Below are positions 1 through 9,896 of a stretch of 64,000 bases of DNA, piece by piece (the first letter of the stretch is position 1; the number at the start of each line of letters is the position of its first letter). A program made the position numbers and the translations under genes. The stretch is from SHZL01 sp963815185 (lineage in GTDB: Bacteria; Pseudomonadota; Gammaproteobacteria; Xanthomonadales; SZUA-36). The stretch is from the NCBI GenBank assembly GCA_963815185.1, contig CAWFGC010000009.1:62001-126000 (forward strand), in the 5' to 3' direction. The notes below the pieces were generated by a model, which was given only the letters and a program-made list of their open reading frames with translations, did no database searches and was not told the DNA's origin.

Positions 1-1
1 C

Positions 2-289
2 GGCTATATCAAGGTCAGCGGTGGCAATGGCAGCGGTAGCGTTATCGATACCTCACGTCCGGGAGTCTTCGTAGCCGGCTGTGCCAGCGGGCCGAAGAAC
101 ATCAAGGAGAGTCTGACAGAGGCCCAGGCTGCGGCGAGTTCGGCAGCGGCTCAACTGGATCCCAGGTTGCTGGAACCGGACGGCGCGACGGAGCCGAAAG
201 CCGCGGGACCAGAGCGGTCTGCACAGACGCCACCGGATGACCTGCGCCGGCAATTGGAGCAACTGCTCAACGCACTGGTCAACCGGTAA
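2..289 (+). CDS. HdrA-like FAD oxidoreductase, C-terminal fragment
   Basis: Only the last 95 codons are present; the gene enters from the left edge and ends at TAA 287-289. The stretch RPGVFVAGCASGPKNIKESL (about residues 19-38 of the fragment) followed by an Ala-rich helix matches the end of the FAD-binding domain of heterodisulfide reductase subunit A and related glutamate-synthase-type flavoproteins, where this loop contacts FAD. The remaining 50 residues are a Pro/Ala-rich linker and a short Leu-rich helix. It lies 4 bp upstream of rnfB and in the same direction, so it probably belongs to the same transcript. By inference it exchanges electrons with ferredoxin from the oxidoreductase or with Rnf. 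The N-terminal Fe-S domains that would prove an HdrA identity lie outside the window. Confidence 0.65.
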   Translation, partial: GYIKVSGGNGSGSVIDTSRPGVFVAGCASGPKNIKESLTEAQAAASSAAAQLDPRLLEPDGATEPKAAGPERSAQTPPDDLRRQLEQLLNALVNR

Positions 290-293
290 GCCC

Positions 294-1151
294 ATGTCGA
301 TAGCCATCCTGACCCTGGCCACGTTGTGTTTCCTGTTTGCCACGCTGCTGGTGCTGGCGCACAGGATTCTGCATGTGGACGAGGATCCGCGCATCGACAC
401 CGTGCAACAGATGCTGCCGGGAACCAACTGTGGCGCCTGCGGCTATCCGGGCTGCCTGGGCCTGGCTCAATCCATTGTCGAAGGCAAGGCGCTGCCCGGT
501 AAATGCACGGTCATGAATGAAGATGAGCGGGAGATGGTCGCCGCGTTCATGGGCGTGGAAGTGGGGGCTGAGGAAAAGGTGGTCGCCCGGCTGGCCTGCG
601 CCGGCGGCACCAATACCGCCCGCAATCGCGCACATTACGAAGGTTTGCACTCCTGCCGCGCCGCGACCCTGGTTGCTGGCGGTGGCAAAGCCTGTTTTTG
701 GGGCTGCCTGGGCCTGGGTGATTGCGAGGTTGTCTGTGACTTTGACGCGATCGTCATGAACGAACACGGCCTGCCGGTGGTGATCGACGACTTGTGCACT
801 GCCTGCGGCGACTGCGTCGATGCCTGCCCCAAGGATCTGTTTTCCCTGCACCCGGTCAGCCACCGGCTGTGGGTGGCGTGCAAGAACCTGGAGAAAGGGG
901 AAGCCGTACTGGCGGACTGCGATGTCGGTTGCGACGCCTGCGGTCGTTGCGCCGCCGACGCACCGGATGTAATTACGATGATCGACAACCTTCCGGTGGT
1001 GAATTACGAGCGCAATCACGATGTCAAGAAAGCCATCGATCGCTGTCCGACCGGCGCCATCGTGTGGTTCGAAGACGAAACAGGCCCAGTCACCGGCCGT
1101 GCAGCACGCAGAGTCATTCGCCAGAGTGCACGGCAAGCCATCAATACTTAA
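294..1151 (+). CDS. rnfB: Rnf electron transport complex subunit B
   Basis: This 285-residue protein starts with a membrane anchor (about residues 3-22). It then has the RnfB Fe-S domain with Cys46, Cys49, Cys54 and Cys71 (NCGACGYPGC). A Cys-rich stretch (Cys134, 138, 144, 148) is followed by a ferredoxin motif CTACGDCVDACP (Cys168-178) and a further set of Cys at 209-219 and 251. RnfB accepts electrons from ferredoxin and passes them into the membrane complex that couples ferredoxin:NAD oxidoreduction to ion translocation. It is longer than the roughly 190-residue E. coli RsxB and resembles the long, multi-cluster RnfB forms. The ATG at 294 is 4 bp after the upstream stop; an in-frame start further upstream would overlap that gene. 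Unusually, rnfB is separated from rnfC by the oxidoreductase gene. Confidence 0.93.
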   Translation: MSIAILTLATLCFLFATLLVLAHRILHVDEDPRIDTVQQMLPGTNCGACGYPGCLGLAQSIVEGKALPGKCTVMNEDEREMVAAFMGVEVGAEEKVVARLACAGGTNTARNRAHYEGLHSCRAATLVAGGGKACFWGCLGLGDCEVVCDFDAIVMNEHGLPVVIDDLCTACGDCVDACPKDLFSLHPVSHRLWVACKNLEKGEAVLADCDVGCDACGRCAADAPDVITMIDNLPVVNYERNHDVKKAIDRCPTGAIVWFEDETGPVTGRAARRVIRQSARQAINT

Positions 1152-1164
1152 TCAGATTAGTGCA

Positions 1165-4100
1165 ATGAAAAAACATATTGAAACGTTTAAATACCCGGGT
1201 GTCCGCTCTGCGATGGACGGCAATACCGCCGCCATCATGTGCGAACGCGAGTCCAGCGACGGTGCCGGCGCCTATCCGATCACGCCCTCGACGCAGATGG
1301 GTGAATACTGGGCCGAAGCGGCCGCGGCTGGACATATCAATATTTCCGGGCGGCCTTTGATTTTCATCGAGCCCGAAGGCGAACACGCCGCCGCGGCAGT
1401 GACGGCGGGGCTGTCCATGACCGGGCTGCGCGCGACCAATTTCTCTTCCGGCCAGGGTATCGCCTATATGCACGAGTCGCTCTACGCGGCTGTCGGCAAG
1501 CGCCTGACCTACGTGCTGAACATGGGCTGCCGCGCGATGACCAAAGCGTCCCTGAACGTGCATGCCGGCCATGACGACTACCACTGCGTGGACGACACCG
1601 GTTTCTTCCAGGTCATGGCCAAGGACGCGCAACATGTGGCTGACCTGAATATCATTGCGCACCGTATCGCCGAGCTGGCGCTGACACCGGGCATCGTCGG
1701 TCAGGATGGGTTCCTGACCACACACCTGATCGAATCGCTGCTGTTGCCCGAGCGTGACTTGATCGCCGAGTATCTCGGCCGGCCAGACGATATCATCGAC
1801 ACACCGACGCCGGCGCAGCGAATCATCTACGGCGACCGGCGCCGGCGTATCCCGGAACTGTGGACGGTGGATGACCCGGTGCTGGCCGGTCCGGTGCAAA
1901 ACCAGGATTCCTACATGCAAAGCGTCGCTGCGCAGCGGCCCTACTTTTTCGATCACATCCAGGCGCTCACCGACCAGGCATTCGATGAGTTTCAAAAGCT
2001 GACCGGCCGCCACTACCAGCGCGTGATGACCTACCGCGCAGAGGATGCCGACTACCTGATCGTCGGCCAGGGCAGCATCATCCCGACCGCCGAGGCGGTT
2101 GCCGACTGGATGCGCGCGAAGCGCCGCATCAAGGTCGGTGTGGTCAACGTGGTGATGTTCCGCCCATTTCCCGGCGATTTGTTGAGCCAGGTACTGAAAG
2201 GCAAAAAAGGCGTGGCCGTACTGGAACGCACCGACCAGCCCCTGGCTTCCGACTTGCCGGTGATGCGCGAGATCCGCGCCACCTTGAGCAAGTGCCTGGA
2301 AAACGGGCGCAGCAAGAATGCATCGGTCCATACCGGCCTGGCCAGTTACACCTCACTCAAAGACTTGCCGGAATTGTATTCCGGCTCCTTCGGTCTCGGC
2401 AGCCGCGATCTGCAACCGGAAGGACTTATTGCCGCGATCGAAAACATGTTGCCTGAGGGCAAACACAAGCGGATGTTCTACCTGTCCATCGATTTCGTGC
2501 GCAAATCGATGATGACGCCAAAGCAGGAAATCTACCAACAATCGGTGCTGGATGCCTATCCTGAAGTTGCGGACCTGGCCCTGCGCGGCAGCGAAAATCC
2601 AAACCTGATGCCCAAAGACAGCATCACGGTGCGCCTGCACTCGGTCGGCGGTTGGGGCGCCATCACCACCGGCAAGAATCTGGCGATGACCCTGTACGAT
2701 CTGCTCGGCTATCACGTCAAGGCCAACCCCAAGTATGGTTCGGAAAAGAAGGGGCAGCCCACCAGTTACTACCTGTCGGCGGCGCCCGAGCCGATCCGCA
2801 TCAACTGCGAGTATTACTATGTCGACGTGGTGTTGTCGCCCGACCCCAACGTGTTCAGCCACACCAACGCGCTTGCCGGGCTGGACAAGGGCGGCGTGCT
2901 GGTGATGCAAAGTGATGCAGCCTCACCGGCCGAATTCTGGGAAGCGATCCCGCTGCGTTATCGCAAAATGGCCGTTGAGAACGATATCCGCGTCTTCTAC
3001 CTCGACGGGTTCCGCATTGCGCGTGACGAGGCGACCGACCCGGAACTGCAGCTTCGCATGCAGGGCATTGCATTCCAGGGCGCCTTCTTCGCCACTTCCC
3101 CGTTGCTCGAAAAGCACGGCCTGAGCGAGACCAAGCTGCTGGATGCGATCAGGGATCAGCTACAGCACAAGTTTGGCTCCAAGGGCGCGCGTGTGGTCGA
3201 AGACAACATGCGCGTCGTGCGCCGCGGCTTCGAAGAAATCGTGGAGGTCACCGACAAGCACCTGGATGAAGCCAAAGACAAGGTCAGCGGGCATCTGCCG
3301 ATCCCCATCATGGTGAAGCGCGAGCCGGAGTCGTCCTCGGCTTCATCGAACATTCACCGTTTCTGGGCGCAAACCGGAAGCATGTACGCGACCGGCCAGG
3401 GCGATTCGGTCCCGGCGGACCCGTTCATGAGCATGAGCCTGATGCCGGCGGTATCCTCGCATTTCCGCGACATGACTTCGATCCGTTTCGAGCACCCGGA
3501 GTTCATCCCGGAGAATTGCACCGGCTGCGGCGATTGCTACACGGTCTGTCCGGACACCGCGATCCCGGGCCTGGTGAACGAAGTCGGGCAGGTACTCGAT
3601 ACCGTCGTCAAGCGTTTGAAGAAGCGCGGCCGGCCGGCAGAGCATCTGCCGCGCGCGACGCGCCAGATGGAAGGCAAGTTGCGCAAATTGCTCGTCGCTG
3701 CGGATGAAAAGGATTCCGTGCGGGCCTTGCTCGAACAGGCCATCGAAGCCACCATCGAAGGCTACGACCAGGGCGAAGAGGAAAAACAGCAACTGGCCGA
3801 CGAGTTCAAGGATTTCCGCGAGGAGATTGGCGATTTCCAACTCGCAATGTGCCGCCCGTATTTCACCAACCCGGAGAAAAAGCAGGCCGGCGGTGGTGGT
3901 TTGCTGAGCATCACGGTTGATCCCTATACCTGCAAAGGCTGCATGGAATGCGTCGAAGTCTGCAACGACGATGCATTGCGGCCCATGACGCAGACCAAGG
4001 AATCGATCGCCTCGCTGCGCAAGAACTGGGACTTCTGGCTCGATTTGCCCAACACGCCAGAAAAATACATCCGCGTCGACAACCTGGAAGAGGGCGTCGG

Positions 4101-6132
4101 CGCACTGGAGACGATACTCCTCAACAAGAATGCCTACCTGCCCTTCGCCAGCGGCGACGGCGCCTGCCTCGGTTGCTCCGAGAAAACCGTAATCCATTTG
4201 TTTATCGCCACCGTCGAATCGTTGATGCAACCGCGGGTAGCAAAGCAGGTCGTGCTGATCGAAGACCTGATCACCCGGCTGAAGAAACATGTGCAGATGA
4301 AGCTGGTCGGCGAAATCGATATCGAAGACGCCAAAGAGATGCAGGCGGTGCTGAGCGATGACGGTGGCGGCGACCTGACCCTGGCGAAGATCGCCGACCG
4401 CCTGGAACAGACCCATGAAACCCAACCGATCGACCGTGAATGGCTGAAATACGTCAGCGACGTGGTGGCCCGGCTGAGCGATCTGCGCTGGCGCTATCAG
4501 AAGGGCACCAGCGGCAAGGGCCGTTCCAGCATGGGTATGATCAACGCCACCGGATGCACCTCGGTCTGGGGCAGCACCTACCCGTTCAATCCGTATCCAT
4601 TCCCCTGGGCCAATCATTTGTTCCAGGACTCGACTTCAATGGCCATGGGCATTTTCGAAGGACACATGGCGAAGATGGCGGAAGGGTTCAAGACCATTCG
4701 TATCGCCCAAGCCCTGCTCAAGGACCAGTTCGATCCCGCAGGCCAGGCAGAGCAGTATCGTTACTTCAACTGGGAAGATTTCAGCGACGAGGAATACCAC
4801 CTCTGCCCGCCGGTCGTCGCGGTCGGCGGCGATGGCGCAATGTACGACATCGGTTTTCAGAATCTGTCGCGCGCGATGATGTCCGGCAAGCCGATCAAGG
4901 TGCTGGTCGTCGACACCCAGGTCTACTCCAACACCGGTGGCCAGGCCTGCACTTCCGGATTCTTCGGCCAGGTCTCCGACATGGCCCAATTCGGCAAGGC
5001 CATCCAGGGCAAAGAGGAAGTACGCAAGGAAATCGGGCTGATTGCGATGGCGCATCGCACGACCTATTTCGTGCAGTCGACCATGGCCTATGCCAATCAC
5101 ATGATCGAAGGATTCGTCAAAGGCCTGATGTCGCGGCGTCCCGCGCTGTTCAATCTCTACAGTTCCTGCCAGCCGGAACACGGCATCGGCGACGATATGT
5201 CGCACGCCCAGGCTCGGCTCGCGGTCGAATCACGCGCCTATCCGCTCTACCGTTACGATCCGGACGCCGGCGCCACCATGGCGGAGTGCCTCAATCTGGA
5301 CGGCAACCCGGCGGTCGATCTTGACTGGCCGGTAACCAAGATCCAGTACATGGAGCAGGGCCGTGAGAAGGAAATGGAGTTACCCACCACCTTCGTCGAT
5401 TTTGCCGTGACGGAAACGCGCTTCAGGAAGCATTTCAGAAAAATTCCGCGCGACGCCTGGCACGAGGACATGATCCAGGTCAGTGATTTCCTCGAACTCG
5501 ATGCCGATGACCGGGAAGGTAAAGTGCCCTATGTCTGGGCACTGGATGCCAAACGGCAATTGAGCCGCTTGCTGGTTGCGGAACCCATGATCAAGTCCGC
5601 CGAAGACCGGCGTGCATTCTGGATCATGCTGCGGGATCTGGCGGCGCTGGAAGAAGCGCCGGTCATAGACGAGAGCCAAATCGAATCCCGCATTCGCCAG
5701 GAAGTGGTACAGAAAATCACTTCAGGTCTTATCGGACTGGTCAGCGGCACCCAGGCGCTGGACATGGGCGCAATGCTCGAGCAGGCGCCCGCTCCGGCGG
5801 CGGCCAATCAGCCACCGCAACTGGAAGCCGTGCCCTCGGCAAAGCCGGCCGGCGCGGCCGCACCCGAAGCGGTATCAGCCGAATACATGGCGCCGTGGAT
5901 CGATACCGAGGATTGCACCGAATGCGATGAGTGCATCATGATCAATTCGCAAATCTTCGAGTACAACGCCGACAAGAAAGCGATCATCAAGAACCCCGAC
6001 GGCGGCCCCTATCGCGATCTGGTCAAGGCCGCGGAGAAATGCACCGCCGAGATCATTCACCCTGGCTTGCCCCGCGATCGCAGCGATAAAGACATCGCCA
6101 AGTGGATAAAACGCGGACAGAAATACAACTGA
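1165..6132 (+). CDS. Giant single-chain 2-oxoacid:ferredoxin oxidoreductase (PFOR/NifJ superfamily) with extra ferredoxin domain
   Basis: At 1655 residues this is much longer than typical single-chain PFOR (about 1170-1200). The order is a PFOR domain I beginning GAYPITPSTQMGEYW near residue 35, domain II to about 440, and a gamma domain near 486-720 (SVGGWGAITTGKNLA). A 2[4Fe-4S] ferredoxin insert follows, with CTGCGDCYTVCP near 785 and CKGCMECVEVC near 922, separated by about 130 residues of charged helix. The TPP domain has GDGACLGCSEK near 997 and GDGAMYDIGF plus NTGGQ near 1222-1260. After an Ala/Pro linker comes a C-terminal ferredoxin-like domain (CTECDEC near 1584, fourth Cys before AEIIHPG). 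It should oxidatively decarboxylate a 2-oxoacid to an acyl-CoA and reduce ferredoxin; the substrate cannot be read from sequence. The ATG at 1165 follows rnfB by 13 bp. Its place inside the rnf operon implies direct feeding of Rnf. Confidence 0.9.
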   Translation: MKKHIETFKYPGVRSAMDGNTAAIMCERESSDGAGAYPITPSTQMGEYWAEAAAAGHINISGRPLIFIEPEGEHAAAAVTAGLSMTGLRATNFSSGQGIAYMHESLYAAVGKRLTYVLNMGCRAMTKASLNVHAGHDDYHCVDDTGFFQVMAKDAQHVADLNIIAHRIAELALTPGIVGQDGFLTTHLIESLLLPERDLIAEYLGRPDDIIDTPTPAQRIIYGDRRRRIPELWTVDDPVLAGPVQNQDSYMQSVAAQRPYFFDHIQALTDQAFDEFQKLTGRHYQRVMTYRAEDADYLIVGQGSIIPTAEAVADWMRAKRRIKVGVVNVVMFRPFPGDLLSQVLKGKKGVAVLERTDQPLASDLPVMREIRATLSKCLENGRSKNASVHTGLASYTSLKDLPELYSGSFGLGSRDLQPEGLIAAIENMLPEGKHKRMFYLSIDFVRKSMMTPKQEIYQQSVLDAYPEVADLALRGSENPNLMPKDSITVRLHSVGGWGAITTGKNLAMTLYDLLGYHVKANPKYGSEKKGQPTSYYLSAAPEPIRINCEYYYVDVVLSPDPNVFSHTNALAGLDKGGVLVMQSDAASPAEFWEAIPLRYRKMAVENDIRVFYLDGFRIARDEATDPELQLRMQGIAFQGAFFATSPLLEKHGLSETKLLDAIRDQLQHKFGSKGARVVEDNMRVVRRGFEEIVEVTDKHLDEAKDKVSGHLPIPIMVKREPESSSASSNIHRFWAQTGSMYATGQGDSVPADPFMSMSLMPAVSSHFRDMTSIRFEHPEFIPENCTGCGDCYTVCPDTAIPGLVNEVGQVLDTVVKRLKKRGRPAEHLPRATRQMEGKLRKLLVAADEKDSVRALLEQAIEATIEGYDQGEEEKQQLADEFKDFREEIGDFQLAMCRPYFTNPEKKQAGGGGLLSITVDPYTCKGCMECVEVCNDDALRPMTQTKESIASLRKNWDFWLDLPNTPEKYIRVDNLEEGVGALETILLNKNAYLPFASGDGACLGCSEKTVIHLFIATVESLMQPRVAKQVVLIEDLITRLKKHVQMKLVGEIDIEDAKEMQAVLSDDGGGDLTLAKIADRLEQTHETQPIDREWLKYVSDVVARLSDLRWRYQKGTSGKGRSSMGMINATGCTSVWGSTYPFNPYPFPWANHLFQDSTSMAMGIFEGHMAKMAEGFKTIRIAQALLKDQFDPAGQAEQYRYFNWEDFSDEEYHLCPPVVAVGGDGAMYDIGFQNLSRAMMSGKPIKVLVVDTQVYSNTGGQACTSGFFGQVSDMAQFGKAIQGKEEVRKEIGLIAMAHRTTYFVQSTMAYANHMIEGFVKGLMSRRPALFNLYSSCQPEHGIGDDMSHAQARLAVESRAYPLYRYDPDAGATMAECLNLDGNPAVDLDWPVTKIQYMEQGREKEMELPTTFVDFAVTETRFRKHFRKIPRDAWHEDMIQVSDFLELDADDREGKVPYVWALDAKRQLSRLLVAEPMIKSAEDRRAFWIMLRDLAALEEAPVIDESQIESRIRQEVVQKITSGLIGLVSGTQALDMGAMLEQAPAPAAANQPPQLEAVPSAKPAGAAAPEAVSAEYMAPWIDTEDCTECDECIMINSQIFEYNADKKAIIKNPDGGPYRDLVKAAEKCTAEIIHPGLPRDRSDKDIAKWIKRGQKYN

Positions 6133-6198
6133 CCATTGGCCGAGCTGAACATGATCTTGCGCAAACAATCAGACAGAGCTTAAGGATGGCCCGCTGAA

Positions 6199-7546
6199 AT
6201 GTTGGATATCGCACCCAAAGATTCCTTCAGAAATGGCGTGCATCCGCCCCAGCACAAGGATGAAACGGCCCACCTGGCGATCCGCCAGTTTCCGTTCGCG
6301 CCGTTATTGATCGTGCCGCTCAGCCAGCACCTGGGAAAGCCGGCCAAAGCGGTCGTGCGGGAGGGCCAGGAAGTCATTCGCGGGCAAACGATTGCGCAGC
6401 CGGACGGGTTCATGTCGGTGGCGATGCACTCGCCGGCGTCTGGCATTGTCAGGAAGATCGCGCTGGCGCCGAGCATTTCCGGCAACATGGTGGCGAGCGT
6501 CTATATCGAACCGTATCCGGCTTCGACGCAGGAAGTCAGCGACGGTGAACCCTGCGATGTCGAAACCGCCACCGCCGATGAGATCATCCTGGCCATCCAG
6601 CGCGCCGGCATCGTCGGTCTCGGCGGCGCCGCATTTCCGACCCACGTCAAGCTGAAGCCGCCGGAAGGCAAACATCTGCAGACCCTGTTCATCAATGGGG
6701 TCGAATGCGAGCCCTACCTGACCACGGACCACCGGGTCATGCTGGAGCAGACGGACGATATCTTCATGGGCATCCGCTACCTGTTGCGGGCCACCGGAAC
6801 CTCGAGCGCCGTCATCGCCATCGAGGCGAACAAGCCCGATGCGGCGGAAAAGCTCAAGCAGTGCTGTCCGCAAGGACCTGCCGGTCAGTGTTCGAATGTC
6901 GCCGGTCAAATACCCCCAGGGTGCGGAAAAAATGGTCATCCGCGCATTGCTCGGCCGCGAGATTCCTTCCGGCGGCTTGCCGGCCGACGTCAACGCGGTG
7001 TGCTGCAACGTGGCAACCACCGCTGAAATCGGCCGTCTGCTGCCCAAGGGCCGCGGCATCCAGGAGCGCGTCATTACCATCTGCGGACCCGGCGTGGAAA
7101 AGAAGGGCAACTACCGTATTCCGATCGGCACGACGGTGCGCTTCGCGCTGGAGGAAACCGGCGCCGTGGAAAACATTTCGCGCGTTTTCATGGGTGGGCC
7201 GATGATGGGGCCCTCGGTCTCCAACCTCGACATTCCGATTACCAAGGGCACCTCGGGAATCACTGCGTTCACCACCGCAGAGACCGGTGGGTCCACCGGT
7301 CACAAAAAGATATACCCCTGCATTCACTGCGCTCGTTGCGTCGAGGCCTGCCCGCTGTTTTTGAACCCTTCGCAACTGGGTTTGCTGGCCAAGAACGAGG
7401 AATATGAGCAGATGGCGCAAGCCTATCACCTGATGGACTGCTTCGAATGCGGCGCCTGTTCCTATGTTTGCCCCTCACACATACCGCTGGTGCAATACTT
7501 CCGGCTGGCCAAGAAAATGGTGCGAAAGCTGGCCACGGCACCATGA
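6199..7546 (+). CDS. rnfC: Rnf electron transport complex subunit C (reading frame broken by +1 shift near 6864)
   Basis: RnfC is the peripheral NADH- and FMN-binding subunit that passes electrons between NAD and the membrane subunits. The first frame begins at ATG 6199 (preceded by AAGGAT) and carries the RnfC N-terminal barrel, the GLGGAAFPTHVKL nucleotide-binding loop and NGVECEPYLT. The frame then slips by one base near 6861-6868 and resumes with SVRMSPVKYPQGAEKMVIRA. The C-terminal part has two ferredoxin motifs, CIHCARCVEACP and CFECGACSYVCP. The joined product is about 448 residues, a normal short RnfC. Nothing is missing on either side of the shift, so a single inserted base in the sequence is the likely cause. 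The stop overlaps the rnfD start by 4 bp (ATGA at 7543). Confidence 0.9.
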
Positions 7547-8562
7547 GCAAGCTGAGGAAAAACCTCGAAATTGGCTCTTCGCCGCACATCACCGATGGCG
7601 CCAGCGTCGATGTGATCATGCGCAACGTGGTGCTTGCGCTCTTGCCCGTCACCGCCTTCGCCGTCTACGCCTTCGGTACGGGCGGCGCCCTGGTGCTGGC
7701 GGCAGCCGTGATCAGTTGCATGCTGACCGAACATCTCCTGTGCAAATTGGCGGCGCAGCCGAGCACGGTCAGCGACTGGTCGGTGGCCATCACCGGCCTG
7801 CTTTATGGTCTGACGCTGCCGCCGGACCTGCCGCTGTGGATGGTCGCCGTCGGTGGCATCTTTGCCGTTGCCGTGGGCAAGTTCCTGTTCGGCGGCCTGG
7901 GCAGCAACGCCTTCAATCCTGCCCTGGTCGGACGGGCCTTCCTGCAGGCCGCATTCCCGCAGGCCATGACCCACTGGTCCCTGCCGTTCGCGGCGGACCG
8001 GTTCGACGGTATTCCCTCGTCGATATTGGCGCTGCCGTTCGCCCAGCCCGCCTATGACGCCGCAACCTCGGCCACGCCGCTGGCGCGGATGAAATTCGAA
8101 AGCATTTTTGCGGCCGATTCCGACCTGATGTACGGCCTGACCACGGGCTCCGTAGGCGAGACCTGTGGTGTGCTGATTCTGCTCGGCGGGGCCTATCTCG
8201 TGTTGCGCCACATGATGAACTGGCGTATTCCGATCTCGATATTCCTGACGGTCGCACTCATTACCTGGGCCTTGAGGATGTACGACCCCGCAACCTATCC
8301 CGGGCCCCTGTTCATGCTGTTCTCCGGCGGCCTGATGCTGGGCGCCGTGTTCATGGCCACGGACATGGTCGCCTCGCCGATCACCAATGCCGGCTGCTGG
8401 CTGTATGGTCTCCTCATTGGCACGCTGGTGGTCGTCATTCGTTTCTGGGGCGGCATGCCTGAAGGCGTGATGTACGCCATCCTGCTGGCCAACGCAGTCT
8501 CACCGCATATCGACAGACTGATTCAACCCCGCGTGTTCGGCACCGGCAAGGGGGCGCCATGA
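7543..8562 (+). CDS. rnfD: Rnf electron transport complex subunit D
   Basis: This integral membrane flavoprotein of 339 residues has about eight or more hydrophobic helices. It begins MSKLRKNLEIGSSPHI, the usual RnfD/NqrB opening. The segment ATSATPLARMKF contains the Thr in the (S/G)AT context that is covalently flavinylated with FMN in this family. GLGSNAFNPALVGRAF is the conserved NqrB/RnfD loop. The ATG at 7543 overlaps the rnfC stop, giving translational coupling, and the gene ends in a 4-bp overlap with rnfG. It forms part of the ion-translocating membrane core. Confidence 0.95.
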   Translation: MSKLRKNLEIGSSPHITDGASVDVIMRNVVLALLPVTAFAVYAFGTGGALVLAAAVISCMLTEHLLCKLAAQPSTVSDWSVAITGLLYGLTLPPDLPLWMVAVGGIFAVAVGKFLFGGLGSNAFNPALVGRAFLQAAFPQAMTHWSLPFAADRFDGIPSSILALPFAQPAYDAATSATPLARMKFESIFAADSDLMYGLTTGSVGETCGVLILLGGAYLVLRHMMNWRIPISIFLTVALITWALRMYDPATYPGPLFMLFSGGLMLGAVFMATDMVASPITNAGCWLYGLLIGTLVVVIRFWGGMPEGVMYAILLANAVSPHIDRLIQPRVFGTGKGAP

Positions 8563-9251
8563 CTGCGCCGGCGCCACTGCAGCAAAAGACGACATCCGCC
8601 TGGGCGATGTACCGCGCAATTGTCGGTATTGGCGCATTCTGCGCGTTGCTGATCGTCACCGTGTACCAGGGGACCGCCACGCGCATCCGGGAAAACCAGG
8701 AGCGATTCCTCGCCGAGGCGGTCGCCCAGGTGCTGCCGGCAGCGCAATCCACGGTCGCGGTCACACTCGATGACACGGGTCATCTCGAAGCGGCAAGCGC
8801 AATGGAGAAGCTGCCGGTCTTCCTCGGTTATGGCGCAGACGGCAGCCTGGTGGGCGCCGTGGTTACCGCCGAGGGCATGGGTTACCAGGACAACATCCGC
8901 GTTATCTACGCCTACTCCTTCGAGCGCAGCGCCATCGTCGGCTTCAAGGTGCTGGAGAGCAAGGAAACGCCTGGCCTGGGCGACAGAGTCGATAAAGAAC
9001 CCCATTTCATCGCCAATTTTGAAGCGCTGGATACCCGTCTTGCGGCAGACGGCATGTCATTGAAAAATCCCATCATGACGGTCAAACAGGGCGAGAAGAC
9101 CGAGCCGTGGCAGATCGATGGCATCACCGGAGCGACGATTACCTCCAAGGCAATCGGCGCACTGCTGAACAACAGCGCGAACACCTGGGTACCCATTCTG
9201 GAGCGCGATGCCCGGACGTTTTCCGCAGATCACAGCGTGAAGGAGCCATAG
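8559..9251 (+). CDS. rnfG: Rnf electron transport complex subunit G
   Basis: The 230-residue protein has one N-terminal membrane helix (about residues 19-40) and a periplasmic FMN-binding domain. The motif GITGATITSKAI near residue 190 contains the Thr that is covalently flavinylated by ApbE in RnfG/NqrC proteins. It carries electrons between the membrane flavin and Fe-S carriers of the complex. Start ATG 8559 overlaps the rnfD stop, and a 3-bp gap separates it from rnfE. No ApbE flavin transferase gene is visible in this window. Confidence 0.94.
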   Translation: MTAPAPLQQKTTSAWAMYRAIVGIGAFCALLIVTVYQGTATRIRENQERFLAEAVAQVLPAAQSTVAVTLDDTGHLEAASAMEKLPVFLGYGADGSLVGAVVTAEGMGYQDNIRVIYAYSFERSAIVGFKVLESKETPGLGDRVDKEPHFIANFEALDTRLAADGMSLKNPIMTVKQGEKTEPWQIDGITGATITSKAIGALLNNSANTWVPILERDARTFSADHSVKEP

Positions 9252-9254
9252 AAG

Positions 9255-9896
9255 ATGGCGCTCAAGCAAGTCAGCAGCACCGACGAATTCGTCAAAGGCC
9301 TGTGGCGGGAGAACCCCATATTCATGCAGGTGCTCGGTATGTGTCCCGCGCTGGCCGTGTCCAATTCGGCCATCAATGCTTTGACCATGGGCCTTGCCAC
9401 TACGTTTGTTCTGCTCATGTCGGGGCTTTCGATTTCAGCGCTGCGCCATTTCATTCCGCGCGAGGCGCGAATCGTCAGCTTCATTTGCATCATCGCCTCG
9501 TTCGTAACCGCCGCTGACTATATGATCCAGGCTTTCAGTCTGGAACTTTCCCGCGCCCTGGGGGCATTCATTGCACTGATCGTGGTGAACTGCCTGATCC
9601 TCGGCCGGGCCGAAGCATTTGCTTCAAAAAATAATCTCGCCAGATCCTTGCTCGATGGTCTGGGCATGGGCTTTGGCTTTACCGTTGCGTTGCTGTCAAT
9701 CGGCATCGTACGCGAGGTGCTCGGCAGCGGTTCGGTGTTTGGCGTCGTTCTTTTCCCGGATTCATTTCAGACCTGGACCATCATGGTCCTGCCCAGTGGC
9801 GGCTTCTTTGTGATGGCGGTGTTGCTGCTGCTGGTCAACCGGGTGAAACAGCGGCAAGCCGAAGCTGAAAAGCGCGCTCAGGAGGTGCAGCCATGA
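9255..9896 (+). CDS. rnfE: Rnf electron transport complex subunit E
   Basis: This polytopic membrane protein of 213 residues opens with the characteristic RnfE stretch containing ENPIFMQVLGMCPALAVSN and has the NCLILGRAEAFAS motif in its middle. RnfE and RnfA are inverted-topology partners that bind an intramembrane iron-sulfur centre through conserved Cys (here Cys in GMCPALAV and NCLILGRAE). It overlaps rnfA by 4 bp at 9893-9896. Length and helix count are normal for the family. Confidence 0.94.
   Translation: MALKQVSSTDEFVKGLWRENPIFMQVLGMCPALAVSNSAINALTMGLATTFVLLMSGLSISALRHFIPREARIVSFICIIASFVTAADYMIQAFSLELSRALGAFIALIVVNCLILGRAEAFASKNNLARSLLDGLGMGFGFTVALLSIGIVREVLGSGSVFGVVLFPDSFQTWTIMVLPSGGFFVMAVLLLLVNRVKQRQAEAEKRAQEVQP

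Noticed and set aside
1141..2331. A 396-codon minus-strand open frame
   Set aside because: It lies fully within the conserved first domains of the oxidoreductase on the plus strand and has no family pattern.
3343..4617. A 424-codon open frame antisense to the oxidoreductase gene
   Set aside because: It is a shadow frame caused by GC-rich codon bias; the plus strand has strong domain matches across the whole region, and the antisense product has no recognisable motif or ribosome binding site.
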